Numbered from the stretch's first letter, positions 49,513 through 63,100 are shown. The stretch is DNA of 64,000 nt from Thelonectria olida (GCA_020736575.1 JAGPYM010000002.1:1054001-1118000); one strand, 5' to 3'. The notes: a model not told the origin generated them from the letters alone. Numbers and translations: made by a program.

Positions 49513-50250
49513 TGTATCTATCCAGCTGATCACTTGAAACTGGGTTTCAAACGTAACCAGAAGAGTACCGCAGGTAGAGTCTTGATTTGTATGTGAAGGA
49601 TTTCAGAGGTCTGATGCGACATACGGTTAATGTGTTGGTCGCCGGAGTAGTAACATGTCTCCGGTCGCACTTCGTAGGGATGTAAGTAGTCAAGTTGAAA
49701 ATTCAGAGGCGAAGTGAAGTCAGGTTGAGTCCAACAACTGGCGACGCAGCCAATTAAATGCACATAAGCCCACCTCAGCGCATCCCGCACGCCACTGCAA
49801 AAAGAATTGTTTCAATTGGCGCTGCAATTGCATAAATGAAACGATGTGTGCAGAGATACTGATAATTGGAAGGAGTGGCTCGTATAAGTGGCCGGTTGAG
49901 TAATTTTGTCAACTGGAGGACTGTTAAACTAGGTAGTTACAGTTGGTTAGTGCCCCTAGGGACCTTCAAACCGCACTTACCTCCTCTAAGCCAAATGTTT
50001 TCTCTTTACCTGCCCGGGTCTTAAGCAGTATAGGGCAGTTAGGTGCCGTGAAATAAGTAAGTTAGGAGAGGGACTGTAGCAAAGGACGATACTACTTGAG
50101 CAGCACAGAGTAGACTAGAATTCACTCGAGATAGAAACAAGTCTCGTTCTAGCCACCCACAGTTTATAGTCACGAAATACAAATAGTCTCATCGGATTTG
50201 AACGCGGCGTTCCATTGACAAAAAGAGGCTGTCAGAAACACCAAAAAGAA
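49513..50250. other. Spacer upstream of the kinase gene
   Basis: AT-richer sequence. An 86-codon minus frame at 49530-49790 has no features and does not splice convincingly into the kinase gene. No gene supported. Confidence 0.45.
50243..50247 (-). terminator. Pol III T-run after 5S copy 1
   Basis: Five T residues on the minus strand lie four bases beyond the 3' end of the 5S sequence, the normal RNA polymerase III stop. The same arrangement follows the second copy. Confidence 0.6.
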
Positions 50251-50369
50251 ACATACAACAGCGAGGATTCCCCAATCGTCACCGACTTGAGTACTAATTC
50301 GCCGCTTCTTAGCTTGACGTACGGAGAGCGGACGGGATCCAGTATTTTCTAAGAGCTATGGTCGTATGT
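50251..50369 (-). rRNA. 5S ribosomal RNA, diverged copy
   Basis: The minus strand starts ACATACGACCATAG and ends GAATCCTCGCTGTTGTATGT, the classical ends of fungal 5S rRNA, which pair with each other (ACATACGAC with GTTGTATGT). It is 119 nt long, the normal size. Against the copy at 50435-50553 it has 12 differences, all transitions, ten of them toward A/T in this copy. Some fall in the stem around CGGTGAC and weaken pairing (AATCG facing CGACT). It may therefore be a mutated pseudogene or a minor variant. Confidence 0.75.
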
Positions 50370-50426
50370 ATTGGTCCAGGTAGCAAGGAGAGCATAGGAT
50401 GTCTTCTCGGGAAGAAGAGTATGAGC

Positions 50427-50431
50427 AAAAA
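50427..50431 (-). terminator. Pol III T-run after 5S copy 2
   Basis: Five T residues on the minus strand just beyond the 3' end of the 5S gene, identical in placement to copy 1. Confidence 0.6.
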
Positions 50432-50434
50432 GAA

Positions 50435-50553
50435 ACATACAACAGCGAGGATTCCCCGGTCGTCACCGACCCGAGTACTAGTTCGCCGCTTCTCAGCTTA
50501 ACGTGCGGGGAGCAGACGGGACCCAGTGTTTTCTAAGAGCTATGGTCGTATGT
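50435..50553 (-). rRNA. 5S ribosomal RNA
   Basis: A 119-nt minus-strand gene with the standard 5' (ACATACGACCATAG) and 3' (GAATCCTCGCTGTTGTATGT) ends, a CCCGTC core block, an AGTACTCGGGT segment in the usual place for the TFIIIA-dependent internal promoter region, and a perfect GGTCG/CGACC stem. A T-run follows. It is a component of the cytosolic large ribosomal subunit. Filamentous ascomycetes carry such genes dispersed in the genome. A second, more diverged copy lies 184 bp away in the same orientation. Confidence 0.82.
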
Positions 50554-51515
50554 GCTTGATGATGCTGAGTTTGGTGTTTATGAGGGCTACCGTTGCCCTA
50601 TCACGTGACTCCACGATGTGTGAAACATTTCAGATGGGAGGTGATCGAAAGACAGTTCACTAGGTTTACAAGACTTGCAGTACTGTAGGTGCACTAATAA
50701 CATGAAATGGAACAGAACGGTGGTGTGAAAACTTACCAACGACCCTTGAAGCCAAGTCCCGGATTCCAGCTCTGTGATCCTCTTCTTACTTGCTAAAGAC
50801 GATAAAGTCATCAACGAAACCACATACATAGGTAGGTATATACTTGCAAAGAATGTAACACAAAACTGTGCATTCACGACGCAATCATTTCACAGGGAGT
50901 ACAGTCATACTAGCTTAAAGATATCTCATTTTAGTTTCCGTACCTATCCTAAAAACTAACTACCTGAGTTGAAAAAGGAAAAAAGTGCAAACAACTAAAG
51001 TGGTATAACGTTGTCGTCGCATCCCGCGCAGAGAGTGTGAGAAGAGGTGGTGGTATAACATCCAAAGCAAATAAAAAAGCTCAAAACCCGTGTCGTTACT
51101 TGAGAAAAGAAGAAAACAAAGACCTCCCAGGTGTACCCCAAAATTGAAGGCAAAGGAGAGTATGATGAAGAAGAAAGAAAGAAAGCAAAAACTCCTGTTA
51201 AACCAGCTGCTCATCTCGAGCTGAACATTCATTTCGCTATGCTTGCATCCCGCGAGAGAGCTGAAGTATTGATATCTGCCATGTCTGTCGTTCCAAATTC
51301 TGAAGAAGAGAGTCGTAACCAAAGGAAAAGCGTGCGTAACAGAGAAAGAAAATGGTCGTTAAGGTAAGTGAAGAATTTTGAAGTGAGAAGTTTTGAAAGG
51401 TCCCCCTATGGGGTGTCGAAGGAATAATGGGAGACTGCCGCAATGGGTGCTCCAAGAAGGTTAATATGAGAAGAAGTGGGAGAGGAAGTGTTGCAATAAT
51501 GGGAAGAAAAGTTGT
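50554..51515. other. Spacer between 5S genes and the SAM/PH gene
   Basis: No gene supported. The minus frame 50587-50877 has a hydrophobic run but no family I can name. A TAGGTAGGTATA word lies at about 50830. The part near 51515 is the 3' UTR side of the SAM/PH gene. Confidence 0.45.
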
Positions 51516-54148
51516 TTAAATCATGTTGCCGTTGACGCTGATCTCAAAGCCCTCGCCCTTCTGCTTGAGAGCCTTGGCGAGCATCAGCTCACGCATCCAG
51601 TCAATGCGGTCGTCACGGCTCTTGACAGCAAAGTGGTGCGTCTTGCCAGTGCCGTTGACACCCTCGCCGGAGACGGCATGGGCGTTCTGGATAGCGCTCT
51701 CACGCTTGCGAAGGCGGGCGACATTCTTGTCTTGAGGAATGAGCTGGAAGCTGAAAGCGCCGACAGGGTCGCTCTTCTCACGGTTGTGAGTAAAGTGGAC
51801 GGCCTTGAAGGCGGCGGTGAGCTTAGAGGTAGACGCCATGCTGGAGCATGCAATGGCATAGTCGTCAATGTCAACGTACTCGAGGGTGCGATCCATGTCG
51901 GTGTCGTCCTTGTGCATGTTCAGGCGGCTGCCCTTGAGAGTGAAGTAGCCGTCCTGCCACTCGTGGCGGAGCATGCGCGTCTTGCGCTTCTTCATGGGGC
52001 CCTGGTGGGTGATGCCATTGGCAGCAGCAACAGCAGGATCAGTCTTGGGGTCGGCGGTCGGCTTGACCTGAGGCATGGAGGGAATGGCCTTCTCAAAGTC
52101 AACCTTGCGTTCGACAGGAGACCAAGGGTAGTTGATGCGAGGAGGGGCCTGGAGCGGCTGCTGCTGGGAGCGGGCAGATTGCCCGGAGTTTCGGGGAGAC
52201 TTCTCCTTGGGGGACGTCTGGGGGCCAGGGCGGTGCACCAGAGTGGGCTTGTTCTCCGTGAGGGCGGGAAGTACGGGGAACGAGGGGCGGCGAGCAGAGG
52301 CTCGGGACTGGGTGCGGGCAGGCTGAGGGTTGGAGCGGATGGGAGAGGTGCGGTAGTTCATGTCAGGGGGAACAGACTGGGAGACATCGCGAGACACGGG
52401 ACCGAGGGGCACAGCGGTGACAGGGACATCCATCTCCGAGAAGGGCGTGCCGAAGCGGTAAGGGTTCCTGGCCGTCTCCAGTTCGGGGGAGAGAGGGTCG
52501 GCCTTGTCCATGTGGTAGGGAGTGAATCCATGCTGTTCCTCTTGGTGTTGCACGGGCTCTTGGTGCTGCATCTGCTGGACCTGTTGCTGGAGAGGAACAG
52601 AAGCAGAGCGCGCGGGGGTTGGTCGGACAGGCACGGGCTTGCCGGGAATGGCCAGCTTGGGCAGACGTCGAAGGCCGTGGTGAGGAGCCTGGGAAGTCGG
52701 GTTGGGGTCGAAGGGAGGTGTAGGAGGCACTTCGTTGCAATCATCGTGGTGCTGGAAGTTCAAGAACTGACGCACATTGTCCTGAGGGTCTCGAGACTGC
52801 AGGTTGCGCAGAGTAGCTTCCTGCAGGTACTGCAGAGGAGGCATGCCTCCAGGGCCGAGGACATCGGAAGACGCAACGACTGAGGGCACAGCGTCCGAGA
52901 CGGGACGAAGCGTCTCGTTGGGATCCAAGGCTCGGGCAGTCTCCGGGTTGCCGGCATCACCGATCATAATGGTGCCGATCTGGGTCATGTCGACATCGGG
53001 GTGCTCCTTCTGGAAAGCTCGAATGAGAGCCTGCTGCTTCTTGAACTTGGAGCAGTTCTCACCCTTGGAGCAATGGTGAGGCTTGGGGATGACCTGCTCG
53101 ATTCCAATGATGGAGACTGACTCCATGGGGGTAACCTCATCACCCAACTTGTTGCGGTGTCTTCGCTTGGTGCTCTGACGCGAGCGCAGGCCGTGGTCCT
53201 CCTTCTTCCGCGTCTCTCTTCGGGCAACCTTGCTGGGCACATCCTCAATAGGCGTGTCAGGTTGAGGCGAGGCGGGTCGGGTGTCCGTCAGTGCCTGGAT
53301 CTGGTGCCAAACCTTGGTCCGGATGCCGAAAGACTGAATGGCGAGCTCCTTGAGGTCCTCAAACTTCAAGGTAATTAGGATGGGTCCGTTGATATCATTC
53401 TCGACAAATCGATCCGCCACCGAGAGCTCAATGCCAGCATTGAGCATGGACTGTGCAACCATCTCCGGGGTCCAATCGACGAGCTTGGACGTGTTGAGCT
53501 CGTCGTGGGTGTACTGGAAGGGGCTGTTGCGGCGGGGCACGGGGGGCATGGGGGGAGCCTGCGTCTGGGGGAGAAAGCTGTCCAAGGCTCGGGTCACCTT
53601 GGGAGTGACAGGCGAGAGCGAGAGAACGAATTCATCTTCAAAAATCTGGGTGTCAGTCGAGCTGCGGAACAGGTGAGGCCCTCGGGGACCCTCGACCTGC
53701 TTGGGGGAATAGTCGACATAGTCATTGGCACTCCTGCTCGATCTCGGCGTAGGTACTTCGTCGTATGAAGAGACCGTTGTGAAACTGGGCTGTCCTGAGC
53801 CAGACTGTCATGTCATGTTAGTCAGATTGACTTATACTGGAATTGTTGCCGGAGCAAAACCTACTGATTGCACACTCAAGCGGGGAGAGTTGTCGTTCTC
53901 ATCGTCGCTGATAATCTCTTCGTCCTCCTCCCAATCGGTGTCCACGAACTCGGTCGCTACTGAAGCTGGTCGACGTGAGCCGTGTCTGAAATTGTCGGAT
54001 CGGAAGCTGAAGAAAGGTTCCTGTGCTGCAGGCTTTTGTGACATCTCCTGGAGTGTCCGGTGGTCGCCGGTCTGGTAGTATTGGTACTCCTGGCATGAGG
54101 TGTTAGTGGGTGCCGCGAGGCTGAAGTGATGAGCAAGGCGCATACCAT
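51516..54148 (-). CDS. SAM and PH domain protein (838 aa)
   Basis: Exons deduced on the minus strand: 54148-54146 (ATG only), 54089-53865 and 53804-51516, with introns of 56 and 60 nt. The product begins MEYQYYQTGDHRTLQEMSQ, then an acidic stretch (EFVDTDWEEDEEIISDDEN). A SAM domain lies at about 185-250 (VDWTPEMVAQSMLNAGIELS ... FGIRTKVWHQIQAL). A long Pro/Gln/Ser-rich disordered middle follows, and a C-terminal PH domain at about 675-825 (MLRHEWQDGYFTLKGSRLNM ... DDRIDWMRELMLAKAL). The SAM+PH order recalls yeast Boi1/Boi2, polarity proteins that bind phosphoinositides at growth sites, but no SH3 domain is visible. A role in hyphal polarity or membrane recruitment is inferred. If the ATG-only exon is wrong, the Met of EMSQKPAAQ is the next candidate start. 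Confidence 0.85.
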
Positions 54149-57100
54149 TTTGATATTTGTGTGATTTAGTGCTAATAGGGGAATCACCGGCCTCCTGGAC
54201 CGGAGAGGTCTTGTATGGTTAACGATGGGCTTTTCGAGTGTTGGGTTGCCGTTGCCAGCGTTTCGTTTCTCTAGTAGAGGGGTTGTTTATTTCGACGCCG
54301 TGAAACACACAAGGAAACAGGATATCCCAAGATCCAAAAGGAAACAAGAAAAGTCGTGAGGGGGTCTTTTAGGGGAAATAGTACAGAGGTCGCAAATAGT
54401 GAGAGAGAGAGGGGGGACCCGGGGCAGGCGGCGGGCGGTTACGGGACGTTATGTATGCACTATATCTGGAGGCCCGGAGACTTGAGGTCACAGAGTAGCG
54501 GGGGGAGGACGAGAGGATGGCCGATGAGGATGGCCTGGGCGGTAGTGGACAGGCGGCGAAGCAGAGCCAGACCAGCAGTAGCGGTAGCGGTAGCGGAGTG
54601 ACAAGAATAGCACAGGAGCAGAGTGACGGGGTGATGAGTGACCAGTAACTGGTCTTGATGGGGGTGATGGGTGTAGACTGGGGGCGTGTAGGTGGTGTGT
54701 TAGTGACTTGGTGTGAGAGTGGCCCCGAGCCCCCAGTCGGTCAGATCCTAGTCCTCTGCTCTTTCCAGGGGGGTGATGGGTAGCGTTGTGACTGATGACT
54801 GATGAGTGAAGGGCCCAGGGGAGGGGGGAAAGGAAAGAGGAGAATGGGGTTGGGAGACGGGGATGGGCCATCATGGGAACAATCACACCGGTGCTACTGC
54901 TGCCCGGAGCACAGCACAACGCACTATGCCGAGGGCTTCGAACCAACAGGCATCGACACCTAACAAGGGCCTGGGGGAAGCTAGACGAGAGAAGCGAGAC
55001 AAATTGTTTGTGCGTTGTTACTGCTTGTCGCTGTTGAGGTGTTGGGCGGTGGGAAACAGAGTGGACATTCTATCACAACGCATTGCATCTGCATCTGCTC
55101 TGCAGGAGAGGGTGAAAAAAAAACGGCTCGGGGGCTGGGGAAGACGAAGCCGGACGAGTGAGCAAAGCGCCCTGCGTGGAAAGCGACGAGTACAAGGAAA
55201 AGGCTTGGGCGCTGTGCCTTCACGGGCTTCGCAGGAGAAGAAGCATTGGGCGCAATGTGGATGAGGTGGGCAGCTGCAGCAGAAGGTGCAGAAGGAGGGC
55301 TGCAAGTCTACGAGGAAGTCACACCCAGGCCATCCATGTCACTTTGAGAAAGTGGAGAATACAAATTCTTGGCATGTTGAGGAGAAGGAAGGGAAAAAAT
55401 GATAGAAAAAATGGCAAGCAAGAAAAAAAAAAAAAAAAAAAAAAAAAAGGCAAAATAGGCAGTGCGTGCATGTGGCATGGCCGTGGACAATGGCATTGTT
55501 TCCTTTGTACGGGGGGGTATCGACAAAAGCAAACAAAGCCTCACCCGTCCGACGAGTTCGAGCTCCTCCTCTTTTTGGCTACGGCATGCAAGCCTCAGAT
55601 TGGCCTAGCTGCTCTCTCCCAACCTTACCTAGCCCCGACTCACACACTTCACAGCTGCCCAGGGCTCTCACCCCGCCAAATATAGCGGCTTCGACCTAAG
55701 CGCCGTGATCTGCTGAGTTGGGGGGTGGACAGTGCCCAACAAGCCCCCATGCCCATGTCTAAAGGGAACCGAGAGCCCATGTCCATGCGAGCAGCCAACC
55801 ATCCACCATCCAATGCTCTTGTTGAGACTTGTCTAGGTAGTTAGGTAGTCTACTACGTAGTATGTGGTTTGCTCGTTAGCATGATTTTGCACCAACTGCA
55901 GTCCTCAATCAATGTCAGGCCCGTCCCGTCTCGGCTTGTGCTTCGGATAGCCAACTCCATCATGTCCACATGCGGTCATGAGAAGTCCAATTGTCTCCGA
56001 TCCTCTATGAATATCTGGTTTTTCTTTCTTTTTCGTTTTCGCTCAGAAGTTGTGTGATATCTCTTCCCTTTAAGCGAGGTCTCCTCAATGACACACATCC
56101 ATCATGCCCCGTCATGGTACCCTTCCCTTGCAAAGGCTACCGCACCTTGTCGATGCCACACCGGACTTTTGGCCGCTGCCGTCTTCAGCATCATGGTTGT
56201 GGTCAAAAGGTCGCGCATGCATTCGAGGTACGGACTTCGTACCCCTGCATCTGTGCGACTGCACCTTGTGTCCTGGTGCACTTCTTCCCTTGTGTGTGCC
56301 TAAGAATAAAGTCAAATGCTTAAAAAGTGTGTGTGGGAGTCTGTATGTGCGTTCAGTAGTATGCGACCTGCGTGTGCATTGCAGCATCATGATGGTGTCG
56401 AAGTGTGATTTGTGAGCTTCGCGTGGCTCCGCATACACTGCTCCCCTATTCTGTACCTCTCCGTCCTTGCGTCCAACCATCGTGTCTGAGTTTGATACAT
56501 ACATAATTCGCATCTTATTCCATGCACTTTTTGTTGTTCTCTCCCAGTCCTCCTCGACTTGTCTCGCTTCTCTCCAATGCCGATCGCTTGCCATTGACTT
56601 ACCGAACTCTCTGGGCGGTGGGACCGGAAGCCCGTTGAGACGAAATTGGTTTTTGACTCACGGAATTTTATCCTAGCCACGCCCGATCAATCCGCCACTG
56701 CTGGGTCTCAAGCGAGAGCCCAGGATGTTTACTGTGTCATCGCCGGAGAAAAGAGAAAAGAAAAGACATTGTTGGCAAACCTCAACGTGTACGAAGACTG
56801 TACTACGCCGAGCCCCGGGCCGGAACCAGGTGTGTGTAGGGTAAATGCCGGCCAGCACAACGAGACCCAGATTTTGATCGTATGTTTCCACATCTCTTTC
56901 CCCTGCCCTTTTTTTGGCTTCTGTCGCATCGTGGTGTGCTCATCGACATCCATGCAACCCCGTCAAGGTGACAACCCCCACCGGGCTGCCAGTTCCCCTG
57001 TGAATCAGAATGAGGCCCTCCACGTCCCTGTAGGGCCGCCACACGGCTCCTGGCTCCAGCTCGTTGCGGTAGTTCCTCAGCCCACTTTCGTCCCATCATG

Positions 57101-60100
57101 GCTTGCCTCATGTGGACAATACCATGGAGAAGAGCAAAGGAAAAGAAGAGGTGGGTGATGCCCAACCTTGCCAACCCCTCGCCGTTGAGAGAAGGCCAAT
57201 CGCCTATGCCAATGTCTCTTCGTCACACACAGTCTGCGAATTGGCCACCAACATGGATCATGTTCATGGCGGGTACAGTTTCGGGAGCGCAATGGAACGG
57301 ACCGGATACCCTTATTCTCTCCCAACCTTGGTCAGTCTTCCCGCCTCCAACAGGGACGGCTGTCCATCACCACCTTCATCACCAACATAGTTTGGTCGGG
57401 TAGATACGGCCAGGTTTTCGTTGGTTCTGGACGCATACATTTTTCGCCTCATCTTTCGCGGCTGCTCAATCTATCAAATTCGCCCCCTGGAGGCCTCGGC
57501 GATGGCGACGTGGTCACTTAGGCGGTCAGTGTAATGTAAAGCATTGCGTCGCTCCATATCCGTGTGACCAAACATGACTGATGATAGACGGGTGCACATG
57601 ACCAAGGCAAGTTCGCTATCGAGGATAACGAGATAAGGCGGTCAATGCCGCCAGTACCTATCGTCTTGCGAATTCCTACCTCCACATCCCCTCACCTTGT
57701 TCGAGAGCTAACGTTGAGTCAAGTGGAGGTGGGGGGCGTGCAGCACGCAGCTCAACTGTGCGACGGACTGTCTTCCAGGGCATGGACACGATTGTACATT
57801 ACGATCGGACTTGAGCAAGCCTCATCACATCGAGCCTTGTCTAGTTCGGCCAAAGTTGAGCAAATAAGCCCAGGGTCTAGGTTTGACAAGCTATTCCGTT
57901 GCATCTGCGATGTGATAAGGAACGATGCGGTTCGTCAAAGTTGGGGATAACGGCCGTCGTCAATGGAGATGAATGTTGATGGTGGAGGGGGCTCAGTGCT
58001 GGTTGGCTCGAAGGGAATAACAACTGCTCGATTTTAGAGGGTGGATGGCAGGGGAGGCAGAACAATTCTGGCTGCAGGTGTTGAGAGATATGGCGCAGAA
58101 GCAGTCAGATGGTAGATGCGACGTGACACCGGCGTGTCGCAAGGCATCAAGATCTTGCTTGTTGCGGGGTTGAGATATCTCAACGGGCACACGGGTGCAC
58201 ATGCCAGGTCGTACAGTGCGAAAGGCACCAACGCTAGGGCCATGAGGGGTTCGCACGCTGCGATCATACCGTGCATTGACAAATCGGGGCACTGTACATC
58301 CCGTCCGTTGTTTTTCGCGTTTTGCATGTGGCGTATCCGTACATGTTCGCGATGGACGTTATCGAGCTTCATGGCCGATTCACTTACCCTACAACTACCC
58401 TGGACAATCAATGTGATACAAGCTCGTTGAGAATAGCGTCATATCGGAGCAAGCCTACGAGCTATCGTCTTCCATTCCATTGTTGTCTCACACTCTGGTC
58501 ACAATCACAACATAGACACAGACCCAGAACGATTGGCTGTCACGCCAGCGTGAAAGGACTGCGACGACGACTTAAATCTCCCAGTAGCCAAAAGCCAAAA
58601 TTGGCAACCAGTGGTCTTTAGCCATTATCGACGAGTCAACTTTGCACAGCCTGTTGCCATGGACTGGAACTCGGACTCGGAGCAAAGCACCCAAATTCGA
58701 TCAATTTACTTTCGACCCAATCGCATCGCGACGTTTCGTTTCTGGCACCTCATTGGCCCAGTGGCAGTCAATCGCAATGCTGCGGGGTTTCTCGATCACC
58801 TCCTTGCCCCTGGTCCTGGTCTGTCATGGCCCGTCCATGTCCCTTTGCTTGTAGTGGCCCTTGTCGCAATTCTTCCCTCCCTCTTTTCCGCTCTCTAGTG
58901 AGTGTGACAAGTCTCTCTAGCTTCATGAGAGCTTTGAGCACCTGAGCCCCCTTGATCCCTGCGCCCTTCGGCCATGGCAAACAAACGTGGAGCGAGCAGC
59001 GAAGGAACAAAGTGGCTTGCCCATTTGTTGGCTTGGTCACGGGCTAATGCCTCGTTCCCGCAGCGGTCCCCCCCGATTCCGTGCAAAATGCTTTGCATTC
59101 CCGACTTGAACAATCAGACCATGGGCCTCAAAGGAGCCGGCGAGATCGGTCTGCGCGCGGATCTTTCACCGACTGTTCCGCCCAGGCGAGACCAGCGACG
59201 GCGCGGCGCCGCCTCGTGCCGATGTTGTGTTCAGTGACAGCGAGTGACGACGTTGTCGCGGCTGGGCACCTTCACGATGGAGGACTCGGAGACACAAACA
59301 ACAAGCTAACAGCCGGTCGCCCGCCACAAAAAACAGCCATGTCTCACAATCCTCCTCATTGCTCATGGTGTCTCACCTCGGGGCCTTCCTTAGCCAAGTC
59401 TCCAAGTCTCGTTGGACGGTAGGACAAGCCACATCAATTCCTCAGCCATTGCGCCTCGAAGAGGCAAATCCAATTGATGATCACCGTTTCCGAACGCTAT
59501 CGCCCACATGACGGCGAAAGCATGCCATAACGGAGGAGACATTCAGGATTTCTTCACAAGACATGGCCTAGTGATCGTTTTCAGATTGTTAAGCGACCGA
59601 TCTTTCCCGACCCGGCCCCGGCAAGACTATGCTACACTGCACTATTCGCATGCCCCTACCCTTCTCAATCTAGAAAGCCTTCTTTTTTTTTTTTCTTCTC
59701 TCTCTCATGCTGTGTGGCCAATATTCTGACAGGCAATTCCATGACGATCATCGACCGGGGACGTACGAATACGGCAGTCTCAGCGGAGAATGGACGCGGT
59801 CGAGGTCTCTAGGATCTCAACCCTCGAGGGTTCGCAACTCTCTTCACATCGGCGCCCCCGCCTTGTCACAGTGCGGGCGTGTTGCGGCTGATGGTCGCTA
59901 TTCCACAAGGCGAAAGGCTGGTCAATTCGCCAATCTCTCCGCTTCTCTTGACATTTTTGAAGTCGGTTCTCCACTTGTCTCCCCGTCCGTGACATAACGG
60001 CTTTCTTCTCACGCGAAGTTGCCCCATAGGCTTTGAGCCGTCTCGCATCTGCTATGGATCTCACATGATGGGTAACTAATGCGACCACTTCATTATTCCG

Positions 60101-63100
60101 GTGGATGAATGATTCACGATTGCAGTGAAAGCAATATTCTGGAGCACATTTGTGGGCGGCGGAGCCTTGTTCTATACAATTCTCCATTGAGACATGATAT
60201 TCACATGTCCTGAGGCACTAGGAAAAAGAAAACAATATTGCTCATGTGTGTACTTCGTATCCACGCAAACTCAATGCATGCAGCATGAGAAGGCTGGGCG
60301 GGGGACCGGAAGAGGCGAAGGAGGGAAAAAGCACCGTTGCTGCACTTCCGCTGCGAGCGAGTTCAACGGGTCGTCAACTCCACCAACCTACAGCCGTCAG
60401 CCATCTCGTTTTCCCTAGGTCGACTAGTTAGCTTATCTGAAAGACCTTGACATGTTGACATTCAAAGGGCCGTTGTAACCTCTTTGTCTTTGCTCCAACA
60501 ACGGGAGCTAGCAGGGTCCCTTGTCCTCCCTTGCCTCAATTCTTCTTCAGCTCACATCAGACAACTTGATCATGCGATTCGTGATGCCGCATGGCCAGAG
60601 CTTTCGCTATGCCAGCCAAGAATGGGAGTTTTCCATCCTTCGCATTCGTCATCACGGGTTCCCGTCCCGAACTTGCATTGGAGTCTTGGACTTGAGAAAG
60701 AGGGGCACGGCCGTAGGGGTCCTTGGACGGCTTCAACGCTACTCAGGATGATTTTCACAGTACGAGGCTAGACAGCCGCAAAGGAGGGGGTGTCCACGCA
60801 GAGATGCAAGGTGCCTCAAGCCAGACTAGGATCGAACTCGAGTTGAGAGCTCTACGCCGGGGCCAAATTACGGCACGAGACAGAATTGCGGCCTTGATCA
60901 CCGGTCCTGAAATGAAGACGGCTTGGGATACCACGCTGAGTCCTAGGGCTAGGTATTCGGGTGGGCGAGAAGGGGCAACATAGCTTCCTCGCCCATCACA
61001 TAATCCGAGTCCCTGGTTCATGCAAATGAGGAGCTGCGGTGACGAGGCGGAGGGTAAGTTTCGAGCTTCTGAAGGGTCAAAACTCGATGAAACCTAGGGC
61101 TGGGATATCGGAGCTGTGCAAAAAGTGGGTGTGAAGGGCAAGAACAAGCTTGGACGGTATAATAGGACTCGCGGTTCAAGGCGACGACGGGGATGGCGTC
61201 AAGGTAAGAAACGGACCAAAGTTGCTATGACGCTGGTCTGAGACAGCTGACATATACAAGGAATCCTCCGACATCAGATTGCCTCTATGGCATTTTGATT
61301 CGAGGTTCGAGGAAGCATCAGGAAAAGCCAAAAGGCAGACAGTGCAGCCTTGCCTGACATCGTGGCTGCTGCGTGAACTCTGCCACCACGACTGCTCGCA
61401 GATCGATGCACGGGATGCAGAGTCGAAATTAGGGAGAATTAACCGTATTAGAAGGGGGGAGCGGAAGTCTCGGCGGGCGGAACGTGAACCTAGGTAAGCA
61501 TGTCGTCTTTCGAACCCTTGGGGGTCAGTCATCAAGACCAGACGATGGAGGATCGGAATGGTGGGAGCACGGAGCTTTCGCAAGCTTCGCAGCCTTTGCA
61601 GCCTTTTGAATGGCATCCGCACGGCTGAGAAGGAATAGAAGACTTTGGGGGTCCTGATCAGCGAGAGTGACCGGGCGCATGAGCGGTTGGCAGGGGCATC
61701 GGAGGAAGTGGAGCGAGCGACGACGCTAAAGAGGACTGGCGCGGCACGGCAAATGGAGACTCGATGGCCTCAAAGGTCGAGTCGAGAGGTCAAATGTCGA
61801 TCTTCCATAATTAACCCAAAGACGAGGCATTTAGGTCGCATTATGGTGGTTTGAGGCAATTTGCCCAAATTAGGTCAAATATTGACGAAGGTAATTTGGG
61901 CTAATAAAAATAGATGTGATATGTTGATGTGACGAGAAATGTTAGCTTTGCATATTGGGACTAATTTGGCATTAAGCGCCGATGCGACGCCAAGTGAGGG
62001 GAAATGTGGGATAATTTCGAGACTATTAGCCCGCATTCCAAAAACAAACTGGATTAATTTCACGATTTCGCGGTGGGTCTTCGCCGAGGTCAAGAAACAT
62101 GGCACCATGTTGGACGAAGCTCAGCCGGGGAGGGGAAGCCTGAGGTTTGTTGGTGATAGACTCCTAGCGTTGCAAGGATAAGCGGATGAGAAGAGAGCGA
62201 GCCCTCCAACGGCTGGCCGAGCTGTGTGTGTGGGCGGGGCCAATGACTCGCATTGGTTGCGGGAGCTCAACTAGGTTGGCCTCGGTCTGCTAAGAGAGCG
62301 AGGGTGATGGGTGAACCCTGATTAGGCCTTGGTTGAAGCCAGAAGGGGTACCATGTTCGGCTTGACGATGATGAAAGAAGAGAGCTTTCGACAAGGGTTT
62401 CGGGACGAAAAGTGACAGGCACAGGGCCTGAGGAGGCCGAGAGATCCGGCGATGATAAAAGATGGAAGGCTGGGCGGTTGCTTCGATAGCCCATTCACGT
62501 TATGTGAGGGATGTCTGGAGGAAGCTCTTGGGCTGTCACTGCTGCAAGTGCTAGATTCGGCTGGCTGTCTTGTGCATTTGCCTAGCTGCGCTAGTTATGT
62601 CGACAGACGAGAGGGGGTGTTGGTGCCAGCGGTTGACAGGACAAGACAATAGTTCCTCTGATCCCTCCCCATCACTCGAGAACTGCGATCATCAGCAACT
62701 TTAAGCTACGGTCGTCGTCGCATTACGAAGAGTGATCATCACCCTCATCAAACAAGGTTTCTTTCAACAGCCGACCAACAACCAACAGCCAACAAAGAAT
62801 CACGGGAAAGCCATCGAGCCGTCCCGTCTCCCATCTCCGTTTCTTCCATTCACGAGTCCTCCATCACACTGTTGGTCCTGTTGGTGGCTGGCTGTTGGTC
62901 CGTCCTCTCACTGCAGCCGCAGAAAGCCCACTCATGTTTGCTCGCTGAAGAGAGGGCAACTTCCGTGGAAGGGAGGGCAACCTTCTCAGGTACCAGGCCA
63001 ATCTGGGACTAGACCGCTCAAGCCCCCCTGCACGTTGTTAGCAGACCCGTCCCCAGCTCTGCGATTGGCTGCCTAACCCCAGCTCCCTCTGAAGACCCCT

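Noticed and set aside
51633..52883. 416-codon frame antisense to the SAM/PH gene
   Set aside because: It mirrors the codon bias of the real gene on the other strand; the product is Gly/Arg/Val-rich with no domain, while the minus strand has clear SAM and PH domains.
55423..55448. A-run as the tail of a retroposon
   Set aside because: No coding remnant precedes it and no target-site duplication was found.
56646..57403. Frames of 95-170 codons in the right-hand gene-free stretch
   Set aside because: Three different frames cover the same bases, and none shows a domain, membrane pattern or consistent exon chain.
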